Shown here piece by piece: positions 26,255-34,755 of a stretch of DNA of 64,000 nt. A program made the translations under genes and the position numbers. Position 1 is the stretch's first letter; each line of letters opens with the position of its first letter. A model generated the notes under the pieces. The model saw only the letters and a program-made list of their open reading frames with translations. It was not told the origin of the DNA and made no database searches. The DNA is taken from positions 1-64,000 of the forward strand of contig JAJPKQ010000017.1 of assembly GCA_021323635.1 (NCBI GenBank), given 5' to 3'. This stretch comes from a bacterium (GTDB taxonomy: Bacteria > Actinomycetota > Thermoleophilia > Solirubrobacterales > Solirubrobacteraceae).

Positions 26255-27139
26255 CTAGGGAGCGCTGCGGGCGATCTCGCTCCGGGGCAGAGCGCTGCGG
26301 GCGGCCTGCGGCCTGCGCGTCCCCCCGCCAGGGTCCTCGCTTGGCGCGGGGCCGCGCTGGATGCGCCAAAACCACGCCAGACCGGCGAGGCAGAGGAGGA
26401 TTGCCACGTAGAAGTTCAGGCGCATGCCAAGGATGTGATGGGCAGGGTCGACGCGCAGGATCTCCTCTGGGATGCGGATGAAGGAGTAGCCGGCGACATA
26501 GAGGGCGAAGAGCCCTGGCGCCTTGACGCGCCGCCTGCGCCCAAGCCAGACCAGCAAGGCGGCAAGCGCCAGGTTCCAGATGATCTCATAGAGAAAGGTG
26601 GGCTGAAAGGTGAGGTAGTGGCTGTAGGGGGCGGGTAGCAGTTCGCGGTGGGCGCGGTCTATTTCAAGCGCCCAGGGCAGCCTGCTCGGCCAGCCGAAGA
26701 GTTCCTGGTTGAAGTAGTTGCCGAGACGACCGATCGCCTGGGCGACGAGCAGCGCCGGCGCGACCGCGTCCATGAATAGCCGCACATTGGCGTCCTGGCG
26801 GCGCAGGCGCCAGATCCCCGCGGCGGCGCCGAAGAGCACACCTCCCCAGATCCCAAGACCGCCCTTCCAGACTGCAAACGGGCCCCACCAGTGCGGCGGC
26901 ACTTCATTCCAGGAGGTGATCAGGAAGTAGATCCGCCCGCCGACCAGACCGGCGGGAAAGCCCCAGAGGGCGACCTCGTAGACGAGCTCACGCGACCCTC
27001 CCTTGGCCTCCCAGCGCCGGGCCGTGATCGCGACGGCGGCGATCACCGCCAGCACGTACATCAGCCCGTACATATGCACAAACAGCGGGCCGATGTGAAA
27101 GCCGTTGAAGGGCGGGCTGGGGATGTAGGCGAGGCTCAT
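26255..27139 (-). CDS. lgt: prolipoprotein diacylglyceryl transferase
   Basis: The 294-residue membrane enzyme transfers diacylglycerol to the lipobox Cys of prolipoproteins. Seven hydrophobic segments are seen, with HMYGLMYVLAVI, FPAGLVGGRIYFLI, the signature AIGRLGNYFNQELFG, FLYEIIWNLAL and FIRIPEEILRVDP. ATG 27139 (MSLAYIPSPP) is preferred; a TTG lies three codons before. The C-terminal tail (residues about 265-294) is Pro/Arg/Ser-rich, longer than in E. coli, and common in actinobacterial Lgt. It lies near, but separate from, genes for exported proteins. Confidence 0.95.
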   Translation of the reverse strand: MSLAYIPSPPFNGFHIGPLFVHMYGLMYVLAVIAAVAITARRWEAKGGSRELVYEVALWGFPAGLVGGRIYFLITSWNEVPPHWWGPFAVWKGGLGIWGGVLFGAAAGIWRLRRQDANVRLFMDAVAPALLVAQAIGRLGNYFNQELFGWPSRLPWALEIDRAHRELLPAPYSHYLTFQPTFLYEIIWNLALAALLVWLGRRRRVKAPGLFALYVAGYSFIRIPEEILRVDPAHHILGMRLNFYVAILLCLAGLAWFWRIQRGPAPSEDPGGGTRRPQAARSALPRSEIARSAP

Positions 27140-27259
27140 CGCAGCCAACGCAGACTAGCTCAGCGATCGCTGCCGCGCCGCACCCAGGCAGCAGCAGGTG
27201 ATGCGCAGGCGGGGCGCGCTCACAGCTGGCAGCTGATGAGGTAAGCGGCCAGATAGCAC

Positions 27260-27285
27260 GACGGCCCCGCTGCAGCGGGGCCGTC
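27260..27285 (-). terminator. 26-bp perfect palindrome after the exported-protein gene
   Basis: The sequence is GACGGCCCCGC, TGCA at the centre, then GCGGGGCCGTC: a perfect inverted repeat that would form a very stable hairpin, 27 bases after the stop of the minus-strand gene at 27313. There is no T run on either side, so it is a tract-less terminator or an RNA-stabilising hairpin, not a classical intrinsic terminator. Confidence 0.6.
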
Positions 27286-27312
27286 TGGGTGCTGGAGAAT
27301 GAGGTGCGGCGC

Positions 27313-28380
27313 TCAGTAGGCGCTGCTCGGACCCTTGGAGTGCCCCTTGGCCTTCCCCTTGCCGTGCTTCTTGGCATGGCCCTTGGCCTTGCCGCGGTGG
27401 CTCTTGACGATCTTGTGGCGGCGCACCCTGCGCTTGAGCCCGCTGCTGGAGCGCCTGGTGGCGCGGCGCGCGCTTGCATGCCGCAGAGCCGCGCGACGGT
27501 TGACGCCATGCTTGACCGCTACGACCCTGCCGCCCTTGAGGGCGTGGGTCGGGCAGGGGACCTTGACCAGTGCCGTGGCCGATTCCCAGGTCGATTCGGC
27601 GCCGGCGCCGAAGGAGAGCACGGCCTTGCCCGGGAAGCCGCCCTTCGGACAGCTCTTGGGGATCGTGCCGTAGTAGATCGTCTTCCTGCCCACACGGCGT
27701 GCGGCGCCGGCGATCGACTTGATCAGTTCAGCTGAGGCATCCGGCGCGCCTGGCAGCGTTTCGATCAGCGGCACTTCGACTACGATCTCCGGCCCGTAGG
27801 GCGCGCCCGCTTGCGTCCAGTGCCCGACCGCGACCTTTTCGATCTTGGTCGGCGTGGAGCCTTCGATCCAGAACAGCAGGCCGTTGCTGGTGAAGAAGGG
27901 CGTGACCGTCACGGTCTCCGGGATCGGTTCGCCACCGATGTTCACTACACCGTTGCTAGAGCCGGGCGGTCCGGCCTGCTCCTTCTTGCATGCGGCCGCG
28001 CCACCGCGTTCGAGCATCGCCGCGGTGCAGGCACTCGGGAAGCCCTTGGTCGTGATCTTCGTGCCCTTGGGGAAGAAGACCTCGACACGCCGCAGCGGCG
28101 CGGGGTGGCCGAAGTCGTATTCGCTGCCGGTGATCTTGAAGGTCGTTTCAAGCTCCGCGCCGGCGCCGAGGATGTTGCCGGTATGCGCGAAGTGAGGGAT
28201 CGGGAGGATTCGGGCGTGAGCTTCGACGGTCGGTGCCGCGCTCGCAAGAGCAGGCAGGCCGAGCGGCACAAGCGCGCTGAGCGCAAGCGCGCAGAGCGCG
28301 CGCCGCCAAGAGCTGCCGATGGCGGCCCCGGCGGTGGTGCGGGGAGTGGTGGAGGTGGTGGATTTGAACATGGCAGCCAT
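27313..28380 (-). CDS. exported protein with basic Lys/Arg/His tail
   Basis: The 355-residue precursor has a long signal peptide ending VPLGLPALASAAP (residues about 25-50). The mature part (residues 50-270) is beta-rich: HFAHTGNILGAGAELETTFK, EYDFGHPAPLRRVEVFFPKGTKIT, GFPSACTAAMLE with paired Cys, and WIEGSTPTKIEKVAVGHW. The last 75 residues are strongly basic (KSHRGKAKGHAKKHGKGKAK). Similar exported proteins occur in several copies in Solirubrobacterales-like genomes; the function is not known. The basic tail could bind wall polymers or DNA. Glutamate is often GAA. The ATG repeats at codon 4. Confidence 0.75.
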   Translation of the reverse strand: MAAMFKSTTSTTPRTTAGAAIGSSWRRALCALALSALVPLGLPALASAAPTVEAHARILPIPHFAHTGNILGAGAELETTFKITGSEYDFGHPAPLRRVEVFFPKGTKITTKGFPSACTAAMLERGGAAACKKEQAGPPGSSNGVVNIGGEPIPETVTVTPFFTSNGLLFWIEGSTPTKIEKVAVGHWTQAGAPYGPEIVVEVPLIETLPGAPDASAELIKSIAGAARRVGRKTIYYGTIPKSCPKGGFPGKAVLSFGAGAESTWESATALVKVPCPTHALKGGRVVAVKHGVNRRAALRHASARRATRRSSSGLKRRVRRHKIVKSHRGKAKGHAKKHGKGKAKGHSKGPSSAY

Positions 28381-28455
28381 TCAAACAGGATTGACGCGCA
28401 GAAGTTGCGCGACCGCGGATGCCGGCTGCGCAGGCGGGCGGCGCCGCGTTGCGCC

Positions 28456-29424
28456 TCAATCGATGCGCAGGACGATCTTGCCGATCACGCGGCGGGACAT
28501 CAGCGCTTCAATCCCAGCGTCAGCCTGCTCCCAGGGGAGCTCCTCGGCGATCTGGCAGCGCAGTCGACCGCTCTCAAGGAGGGCCAGCAGGCGCGCAAGC
28601 TCGCTGCCCGCGCCGCCGCAGCGGGCGAGCGTCGCAAAGATGAAGAGCCCGTGCAGGGTCGCGCCCGGGGCACGCGCAAACAGCGAGCGAGCGGGGAAGG
28701 CAACCTCGGCAGCGTCACTTGAGGCAAAGGAGACGACCGTTCCCCAGGGGGCGACGCGCGCCAACGCCGCGCCCAGCGTGCGCCCGCCGACGCCCTCGAT
28801 GATCGCGTCGGGCTCCACGGTGCAGCCAGCCAGGTCGTAGATCACCTCGGCGGCGCCAAGCTCCTGCAGGGCCCCGGCCTGCCCCGGGTCTCTTGATAGC
28901 GCGATCACGTGCGCTCCGACGAGGTGCGCCAGCTGCAGCGCGAAGCTGCCGACGCCGCCGCTGGCGCCGGTGACGAGGACCCGCCGCGCAAGCAGCGAGC
29001 CACAGAGGTCGAGCGCCTTGAGCGCCGTCAGCCCCGCCACAGGGAGCGTCGCAGCCTCGGCAAAGCTGACGCCGGCGGGCAGCTCCGCAAGCCAGTCGGC
29101 ATCGACCGCCGCCAGCTGCGCCCACGCCCCCGAGGCCACCAGGCCCACCACCCGCGAGCCCTCCTTGGGGCCGCTGCCATCGGCGGCCTCCCGCACCACC
29201 TCGCCCGCCAGGTCCCAGCCGGTCGTGCTCGCCGGCGGCAGCTCCGGGAGGCGGCGGCACTCGCCGCGGTTGAGCGATGTCGCACGCACCCGCACAAGTG
29301 CCTGATGGGGAGCGGGCTGCGGATCTGCGATCTCCCCGAGCACCAGAGGCGGCAGGGCTGGGCGGGCATCCTCGGGCTCCCCGCCCCCGGCTCTCGGTCC
29401 CGGTGCTCGAACGAGCGCTTGCAT
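28456..29424 (-). CDS. MDR-superfamily zinc-free oxidoreductase (quinone-reductase-like)
   Basis: The 322-residue protein has the MDR N-terminal catalytic fold (QALVRVRATSLNRGE, GWDLAGEVV) and Rossmann NAD(P) site (LVTGASGGVGSFALQLAHLVG). Zinc-ligand positions of classical alcohol dehydrogenases are absent, so a quinone/enone reductase role is likely. ATG 29424 starts MQALVRAPG. The next gene starts on the other strand only 24 bases away and encodes a protein of the same superfamily. The substrate is unknown. Confidence 0.85.
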   Translation of the reverse strand: MQALVRAPGPRAGGGEPEDARPALPPLVLGEIADPQPAPHQALVRVRATSLNRGECRRLPELPPASTTGWDLAGEVVREAADGSGPKEGSRVVGLVASGAWAQLAAVDADWLAELPAGVSFAEAATLPVAGLTALKALDLCGSLLARRVLVTGASGGVGSFALQLAHLVGAHVIALSRDPGQAGALQELGAAEVIYDLAGCTVEPDAIIEGVGGRTLGAALARVAPWGTVVSFASSDAAEVAFPARSLFARAPGATLHGLFIFATLARCGGAGSELARLLALLESGRLRCQIAEELPWEQADAGIEALMSRRVIGKIVLRID

Positions 29425-29448
29425 CGCAAAGACGCTAGCGTGCGCCCC

Positions 29449-30438
29449 ATGCAAGCGGTAGAGATATTCCAGCTGAGCGGGCCCCCGAGCGCGCTGCGCG
29501 TCAGCGAGCTCCCCGAGCCCGACCGGGAGCGCCCCTTCATCGCCGGCGCGGGCGTCAAGATCGATGTGCGCGCCGCGGGCGTCGCCTTTCCGGAGCTGCT
29601 GCAGACGCGCGGCCTTTATCAGATCAAGCCCGAGCTGCCCTTCATCCCGGGCAGCGAGATCGCGGGGATCGTGCGCGAGGCGCCGGCGGAGAGCGCTTTT
29701 GCACCGGGCGCACCCGTCATGGCCTTCTGCGGGCTGGGCGGCTTTGCCGAGGTCGCTGTGGCCCCGGAGCACCTCGTCTTTGCGCTGCCCGAGCGCTTCG
29801 ACTTCGCCCAGGGCGCCTCCTTCATCCTCAACTACCACACCGCCTACTTCTCGCTTGTCACGCGCGGGCACCTGCAGGCGGGTGAGCGCGTCCTGATCCA
29901 CGGTGCCGCCGGAGGCATCGGCACGGCGGCGCTGCAGGTCGCCCGCGGCCTCGGCGCCACCACGATCGCGCTCGTCTCAAGCGAGGCCAAGCGCGAGGTT
30001 GCGCAGCAGCTCGGCGCCGATCACGTGCTGATAAGCGATGGCCCCTGGAAGGACGAAGTGCGCGAGCTAACCGACGGCGGCGTCGACGTCGTCTTCGACT
30101 CCGTCGGCGGCGATCGCTTCATCGACTCGCTGCGCAGCCTGCGCGCCGAGGGCCGGCTGCTGGTGGTCGGCTTCGCGGGCGGATCGATCCCCGAGGTGAA
30201 GGTCAACCGGCTGCTGCTCACCAACACCTCGATCCTCGGCGCGGCATGGGGTGGCTATGCGGTGGCCAAGCCGGAGGTCTGCCGCGCGATCGGCGCGGCG
30301 CTGGCGCCGATGATCGAGTCAGGAGTGCTCATGCCGCTGGTGGGCGAGCGCTACCCGCTTGAGCGCGCCGCAGATGCCCTGATCTCGATCGAGCAGCGCC
30401 GGGCGACAGGCAAGGTAGTGCTCGAGGTAGGCGCCTGA
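29449..30438 (+). CDS. NADPH:quinone reductase-type MDR oxidoreductase
   Basis: The 329-residue protein starts MQAVEIFQLSGPPSALRVSE and has PFIPGSEIAGIV, the AAGGIGTAALQVARGLGA nucleotide-binding fingerprint and LVVGFAGGSIPEVKVNRLLL, the signature of the NADPH:quinone oxidoreductase (QOR2-like) group. It probably reduces quinones or enones with NADPH. ATG 29449 lies 24 bases from the divergent MDR start; no ribosome-binding site is possible within so little space without overlapping the other gene. Confidence 0.88.
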   Translation: MQAVEIFQLSGPPSALRVSELPEPDRERPFIAGAGVKIDVRAAGVAFPELLQTRGLYQIKPELPFIPGSEIAGIVREAPAESAFAPGAPVMAFCGLGGFAEVAVAPEHLVFALPERFDFAQGASFILNYHTAYFSLVTRGHLQAGERVLIHGAAGGIGTAALQVARGLGATTIALVSSEAKREVAQQLGADHVLISDGPWKDEVRELTDGGVDVVFDSVGGDRFIDSLRSLRAEGRLLVVGFAGGSIPEVKVNRLLLTNTSILGAAWGGYAVAKPEVCRAIGAALAPMIESGVLMPLVGERYPLERAADALISIEQRRATGKVVLEVGA

Positions 30439-30442
30439 GCGC

Positions 30443-32683
30443 TCAGCTGTGCAGGCGCGCGCGCGCTGAGTCGCGTGCGGCGATTCCGCGTGCGGAGGCG
30501 CGAACTTCGTAGAGGTATTCGCCGCTGCGGCGTTGGCGGCGGCCGCCGAAGCCAGAGAGTAGCGGCGCCGTGAAGGTGAAGGCTTCCTGCGAGGTCGCCT
30601 GGCCGGCCGCGATCAGCAGCCTGCTCGGGCTCAGGGAGGCGCCGAGTCCGGAGCCCCGCAGTCGTCGCGCGTGCAGTTCGACCGCGAGCGCTTCTTCATG
30701 GGCGCTCTGCGGATTGCCCCATTCGTCGCTGATCGCCACGTGTGCCGAGAAGGCGCCGCGCGAGCCCAGCCCGTTGACGACGCATTCAAGCGCGCAGCCA
30801 GCTTCGATGCTGCCCGCAGATACCTGCGGTTCGCTGAAGGCCAGGCGCTTGGCGGGGCCGGGGAGCACCGCGAAGGAGGCGGATCCCGTTGCTTGGCCGA
30901 TCCTCGCCACCAGCGTGGTCGCGCCGGCGCGGTAGAGGGTTATGCCGGTCGCCGTGCCGACCCCTTCCTTGAATGTCACGCTGGTTGCGCTTTCCGGGTA
31001 GAGCGGCGCGGTTCCGCTGGGCGAGGCTTCAGCGCCGCTGTAGGCGACCGACTGCGCTTCGCCGCGCGCGCCGCCGAGGCCGCTGGCGATGTTGCCGCCG
31101 GCGTCAAGCGCGGTGATGGTGATCGCGAAGGGCCTGCCGGCCTGCACGGGCTGCGGGCTCGGGGCGGAGAGGAGCAGCGAGCGCGGCACGCCGGGGAGCA
31201 CGTTCAGAGCCAGTGGCGCGGAGGCGTTTGAGAGCGTCCCGTCAGCGGCGACGATCTTTGCGGCTTCAACGCGGTAGAGGTAGAGCAGCCCGTTGGCGCT
31301 GCCTGCGACGCTCGCGCGCCCGTCGATGAAGCGCAGCGAGACGGGCGCCCCGAAGGCCACCAGCGCGCCGGATTCTGAGCTCACGGCGGGCGCGCTGCCG
31401 TTGGGGCCCGGACGCGCGCCGCTGAAAGTGAGCGCCTTGCTTTCACCGCTGGCGCCGCCGAAGGAGGTGGCGACGTTGTCGTAGGCGTCGAGCGCGGTGA
31501 TCGTGAGCGGGTCGCCTTCGCCGACCTTGACCGTGCTGGCGCCGGCTTCCAGCAGCAGTCGCGCGGGTTCCCCGGCGGCGACGCTGAAGCTGGCGCTGCC
31601 GCTGTGCGCGCTGCCCGCTTCGGTCACGCGCAGCGTGGTGGAACCCGCCTTGTAGAGGACAAAGCCGCTCACGCTCGCTTCGCCGCCGAGGAAGGTCGGG
31701 GTCGTTTCGCTGCTGTAGCGCGGAGCGATCGAGGCCGGTGCGGGCGATGCTTCGGCGCCGGAGTAGGAGAGCGCGCCGCTGCGGGTGTAGCCGGTCACAA
31801 GGTTCCCGTAGAGGTCGAGGGCGCGGATCTTCACTGCGAAGGCGACTCCGACCTGCGGCTGGGCGGGCTGGGGCATCAGGCCGAAGGAGGCAAAGGCGCC
31901 CGCGCTGACCCTGATCGCAAGCGGTGCTGCTTCGTTGCTGAGCGTGCCGATGTGCGCGACGATGTGCGCTTCTTCGGCGGCATAGAGCGTGAGCAGACCG
32001 TTGGCCGTCCCGTTGACGCGCGCCTGCCCGGCGCTGAAATTGATCGTGGTGGCTTCGCCGAGCTTGAGCGCGCTGCCCGTCGCGTTGGTGACCGTCGGGG
32101 CGGCGCCGCCCGCGGCGACCGCGGCGCCGCTGAAGGTGACGCTCTGTGTGCCGTTGTAGGTGGAGATGATGGCGCCGGCGCTGTTGCGCACGGTGATCGT
32201 CAGCGCGTCGCTTTCGCCGGCCTGGATGGCGCTGCGCGCCGCTTCAAGCCGCAGGTAGGCGGGCTGCGACGTGGGCAGGGTGACCTGCACCGGCGCACTT
32301 TCGCTCTGCCAGGAGCGCCAGCGCGCGACCACCGTGTAGCTGTAGGTACCGCCCGCCGCGACGCCGCCGTCAGTGCACGTGAGCACGCTTGCGGGCGCCG
32401 CTTCGGTGGGGCAGTTGCCCCCCGCGCCGACGCCGTCGCGCTTGACGTAGTAGAGGACGCTCGACTGCGCTTCTGGCGTGGCGGCGGCGCTCCAGCTGAG
32501 CTTTACCGCTTCGCCTTCCACGCTTGCGGAGAGCAGCGGGGTTCCGAGCGTCGTGACAAGCGCGCTGCCGCCGCCGTTGCCGGTGCCGCTCCAGTATGCG
32601 GAGGCGCTGGGCGCAAGCAGACCGAGCGCCCCAAGCGCAAGCGCGAGGGGCGCTGCCAGGAACCGGCTCCAAGCTGCGCTCAT
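30443..32683 (-). CDS. large exported protein with alternating beta-sandwich repeats
   Basis: The 746-residue precursor has a signal peptide whose cleavage region reads SASAYWSGTGNGGGSA, the pattern of SipW-dependent (camelysin/TasA-type) substrates. After a fibronectin-like domain (LLSASVEGEAVKLSW to YTVVARWRSW, residues about 48-135) come five Ig-like modules alternating in type A-B-A-B-A. A modules carry LRLEA or LLLEA, a TITALDAYDN-type strand and NGLLxLY; B modules carry PQPVQAGRPFAITITALD and GxxLYKAGSTTL. The C terminus is Arg-rich. It is coupled to the preceding exported-protein gene (ATGA overlap). Predicted role: surface fibre or adhesin, by inference. Glutamate is almost always GAA. 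Confidence 0.8.
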   Translation of the reverse strand: MSAAWSRFLAAPLALALGALGLLAPSASAYWSGTGNGGGSALVTTLGTPLLSASVEGEAVKLSWSAAATPEAQSSVLYYVKRDGVGAGGNCPTEAAPASVLTCTDGGVAAGGTYSYTVVARWRSWQSESAPVQVTLPTSQPAYLRLEAARSAIQAGESDALTITVRNSAGAIISTYNGTQSVTFSGAAVAAGGAAPTVTNATGSALKLGEATTINFSAGQARVNGTANGLLTLYAAEEAHIVAHIGTLSNEAAPLAIRVSAGAFASFGLMPQPAQPQVGVAFAVKIRALDLYGNLVTGYTRSGALSYSGAEASPAPASIAPRYSSETTPTFLGGEASVSGFVLYKAGSTTLRVTEAGSAHSGSASFSVAAGEPARLLLEAGASTVKVGEGDPLTITALDAYDNVATSFGGASGESKALTFSGARPGPNGSAPAVSSESGALVAFGAPVSLRFIDGRASVAGSANGLLYLYRVEAAKIVAADGTLSNASAPLALNVLPGVPRSLLLSAPSPQPVQAGRPFAITITALDAGGNIASGLGGARGEAQSVAYSGAEASPSGTAPLYPESATSVTFKEGVGTATGITLYRAGATTLVARIGQATGSASFAVLPGPAKRLAFSEPQVSAGSIEAGCALECVVNGLGSRGAFSAHVAISDEWGNPQSAHEEALAVELHARRLRGSGLGASLSPSRLLIAAGQATSQEAFTFTAPLLSGFGGRRQRRSGEYLYEVRASARGIAARDSARARLHS

Positions 32684-33873
32684 GTGCTCGCGCTCCCGGT
32701 GTAGCTGAGCGGGAAGGTGGCGTTCTGGCAGGAGTCCTGATTGACGGGGAGATTCAGGAACTGAATCGTCGGAGCGCTCACGCCCTGGGCGGGGAGCGTG
32801 ACCGTTTCACCGGCTGCGATCCGAAGCGGCAGCGCCGGCGAGATGTCCGACTGCGTGATCTTGAGGTTTTCCTGCGCTGAGCAGCCGGGCGGGCTTGAGG
32901 CCACAGCAACCGTCAGCGAGACGACGCGGATCGGCGCCGGGTTGGGGTTGAAGACCGCAAGCGGGATCTGAAGTTCCGGCCCGCCCGGAAACAACCTCCC
33001 CGCGGGCGAGCCTGAGATCTCAAAGCCGCGGGCGCGCACGATCGGCGCGCTTGATTCGCCCCCCTCCGAGACTTCGGTGCCGCCGCCGGAGCCAGGGCTC
33101 GTGGTGCTCCCGCTGCCGCTTGAGCCCCGGCCGCTCGGCGCGGCGCCATGTTCACGGGCTTCAAGCTGCGCGCGGGTGAGGATCGTCCATGTGTAGCTTC
33201 TCGGCGTGCTGACCCTGCCGCCGCGCAGCTTGGCGCGCAGGCGGAAGGTGTGGCTGCCGAAGGCAAGCGCCCTGCCGGCGCCGAGGATGATCGCGCGAGT
33301 GCAGCGGCGGGCGCGCGCACGCCCCGCGCGCTTCGCCGCCCCGCTCTTTGCCGCTCGGCGAGCGCGTGTTGCCGGCTGCTGCGGGCAGGCAAGCACGCTT
33401 CGCCTTGCGCCACGCTTGGAGCGCGTGCGCCGCTCTGAGCGCAAGCGGCGCCCAGAGCGCCTCGCACCCGCGCAGCGCGATGGCCGTCTGCGTGCCTTGC
33501 CGGAGCGCCCGCCCGCCGCGGATCCGCCGCTCGCGCGCGTGCAACGCTGCGAGCCGGTCGCGAGGCGACCTTCGATCAGCCCATAGACTACGCGGTTGGG
33601 GCAGCGCGCAAAGCGCGAGCCATCGAGTGAGCATTCAAAGCTTGCGTCCTTCTGCTTGGCGTGAAATGTGAACAGCGCCCAGCGCAGATCTGTGTAGCGC
33701 AGCGGCTTGTCGATGATCGTGGGGGCCGCCGGAGGAGCCTGCCGCCTCGCCGCAAGACCATTGTCGCCCCCCAGGGCGAACGCGCCGCCTGCCGAGAGCG
33801 CCAGCGCGCAGAGCGTCGCAAGCGCCGTGATCCCGACGTTGTCGCGCTGTGCCGCTGCATTCTTCCAAGACAT
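32680..33873 (-). CDS. exported protein with Ig-like domain interrupted by Arg-rich insert
   Basis: The 397-residue precursor has a signal peptide (ALATLCALALSAGGAFALG). The next part matches the common Ig-like repeat of actinobacterial surface proteins (APTIIDKPL, FTFHAKQKDASFECSLDGSRFARCP) whose final strands (FGSHTFRLRAKLRGG, PRSYTWTI) come only after about 90 Arg/Ala/Ser/Cys-rich residues (about 108-195). A Gly/Ser linker and a C-terminal beta domain with Cys residues (SSPPGCSAQENLKITQSD to PVNQDSCQNATFPLSY) follow. AAGGAG lies 9 bases before the ATG. Its end overlaps the start of the large repeat protein. Function unknown, probably cell surface. Confidence 0.75.
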   Translation of the reverse strand: MSWKNAAAQRDNVGITALATLCALALSAGGAFALGGDNGLAARRQAPPAAPTIIDKPLRYTDLRWALFTFHAKQKDASFECSLDGSRFARCPNRVVYGLIEGRLATGSQRCTRASGGSAAGGRSGKARRRPSRCAGARRSGRRLRSERRTRSKRGARRSVLACPQQPATRARRAAKSGAAKRAGRARARRCTRAIILGAGRALAFGSHTFRLRAKLRGGRVSTPRSYTWTILTRAQLEAREHGAAPSGRGSSGSGSTTSPGSGGGTEVSEGGESSAPIVRARGFEISGSPAGRLFPGGPELQIPLAVFNPNPAPIRVVSLTVAVASSPPGCSAQENLKITQSDISPALPLRIAAGETVTLPAQGVSAPTIQFLNLPVNQDSCQNATFPLSYTGSAST

Positions 33874-34180
33874 GCTTCTCAGCTCCTTAGCCTGCCGGAC
33901 CGCTCAACGCATCGGCGCGAGCGGCGCCATCTTCGCTCTTGCAAGCGCCGCACCCGGCTGCGGGTGCCGCCGCCCTTTGCCCGAACGCGGGTGAGGCAGG
34001 TCAGCTTGGACTGCTAGGACTGGGACCGGGGATCAGGGTCTGCTTGCGCCCGCTGCGGGACTTCGAGATGCGATGAACGGTGGCGGGCGACGGCTGACGC
34101 CGCCGCCCGTGGTCCACCGCCCTGTCCCTGTCCCTCTAGCAGCCGAGGCTGCGTAGTGGCTTGTTATGCGGAGGCGTCCG
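33874..34180 (-). other. 307-bp spacer with stem-loop downstream of the TasA-like gene
   Basis: No gene is seen. At 34085-34108 the minus strand can form a 10-bp stem (GGGCGGCGGC with GCCGTCGCCC, one G-U pair) with a TGAC-derived loop, flanked by further partial pairing; it lacks a T run. It may end or attenuate the transcript of the TasA-like gene before the next exported-protein gene, giving a higher level of the small subunit than of the large ones. Confidence 0.5.
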
Positions 34181-34651
34181 CTATTCGGCTTCGAAGTGCA
34201 GGTTGACCGTCGCGCCCTTGCAGGCGTTCTGGGAGACTTCTGCGTTGATCATCGAAACCGTGACTTCCGCAGTCTGAGTCGCGCCCGCCGCCAGTTCGAC
34301 GCCGGTCGCGCCAAAGCTTGTCGTTTCCGGGCTGACCTTGAACCAAGTGGTTTCACAGCCGGTTCCGGACTTGCTGTTGCCCGTGATCTTGGCCTTCAGC
34401 ACCGACACGCGCTCAGGGCCTTCAGCTGTGTTCTTGATCGTGACCTTGTCTGCCTTTGAGATGCCCGGGGCGAGCTGTTCGACCGGCAAGCTTGTGACTT
34501 CAAGCTTTGCGGTCGGGTTTTCGACCTTGGCTTCACCCGTGCCTTCACCAGAGGTGGTGAAGTACGCGAATGCGCCACCGCCTGCCATTGCAAGCGCGAC
34601 GACGGTCGCGCCAATGGTGGCACGACGGGTACGGTTCTTGATTAGAGACAT
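34181..34651 (-). CDS. SipW-type exported small protein, TasA/camelysin-like fibre subunit candidate
   Basis: The 156-residue precursor starts MSLIKNRTRRATIG, a membrane helix (VVALAMAGGGAFA) and YFTTSGEGTG, the characteristic post-signal sequence of SipW substrates such as TasA and camelysin, which form matrix fibres. The mature domain is a single beta sandwich (KLEVTSLPVEQLAPG, KVTIKNTAEGPERVSVL, ELAAGATQTAEVTVSM) with two Cys that may pair. ATG 34651 has AAAGGAG 9 bases upstream. A strong candidate c-di-GMP-I riboswitch precedes it (34692-34755). Glutamate is encoded mainly by GAA. The matching SipW peptidase is not in the window. Confidence 0.82.
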   Translation of the reverse strand: MSLIKNRTRRATIGATVVALAMAGGGAFAYFTTSGEGTGEAKVENPTAKLEVTSLPVEQLAPGISKADKVTIKNTAEGPERVSVLKAKITGNSKSGTGCETTWFKVSPETTSFGATGVELAAGATQTAEVTVSMINAEVSQNACKGATVNLHFEAE

Positions 34652-34691
34652 CGGCAAGAGCTCCTTTAGTGAGGACTTCACAGGACTTGCC

Positions 34692-34755
34692 GGGCGGCTG
34701 GGCTATCTTCTAGAGACCCCTAGCTTTGCGACCCCGCCTCGCGACGGGAGTGCCT
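34692..34755 (-). ncRNA. candidate cyclic-di-GMP-I (GEMM) riboswitch
   Basis: Minus-strand RNA beginning GGCACUCCCGUCGCGAGGCG has the layout of class I c-di-GMP aptamers: a GNRA-capped helix (CCCGUC-GCGA-GGCGGG), the invariant GUCGCAAAGCUAGGGGUC linker (consensus GACGCAAAGCYACGGGYC), a second helix whose loop UCUAGAAGAUAG resembles the tetraloop receptor, and closing CCCAGCCGCC pairing back to the 5' GGC. It ends about 40 bases before the ATG of the TasA-like gene. Directly after it CGGCAAG can pair with CTTGCCG just before the ATG, enclosing the AAAGGAG site, which suggests translational control. Identification is by motif memory; a covariance search was not possible. Confidence 0.75.

Noticed and set aside
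28456-29901. Extending the minus-strand MDR gene upstream to 29901
   Set aside because: The extra codons overlap the divergent MDR gene and lack the fold; the catalytic domain begins at ATG 29424.
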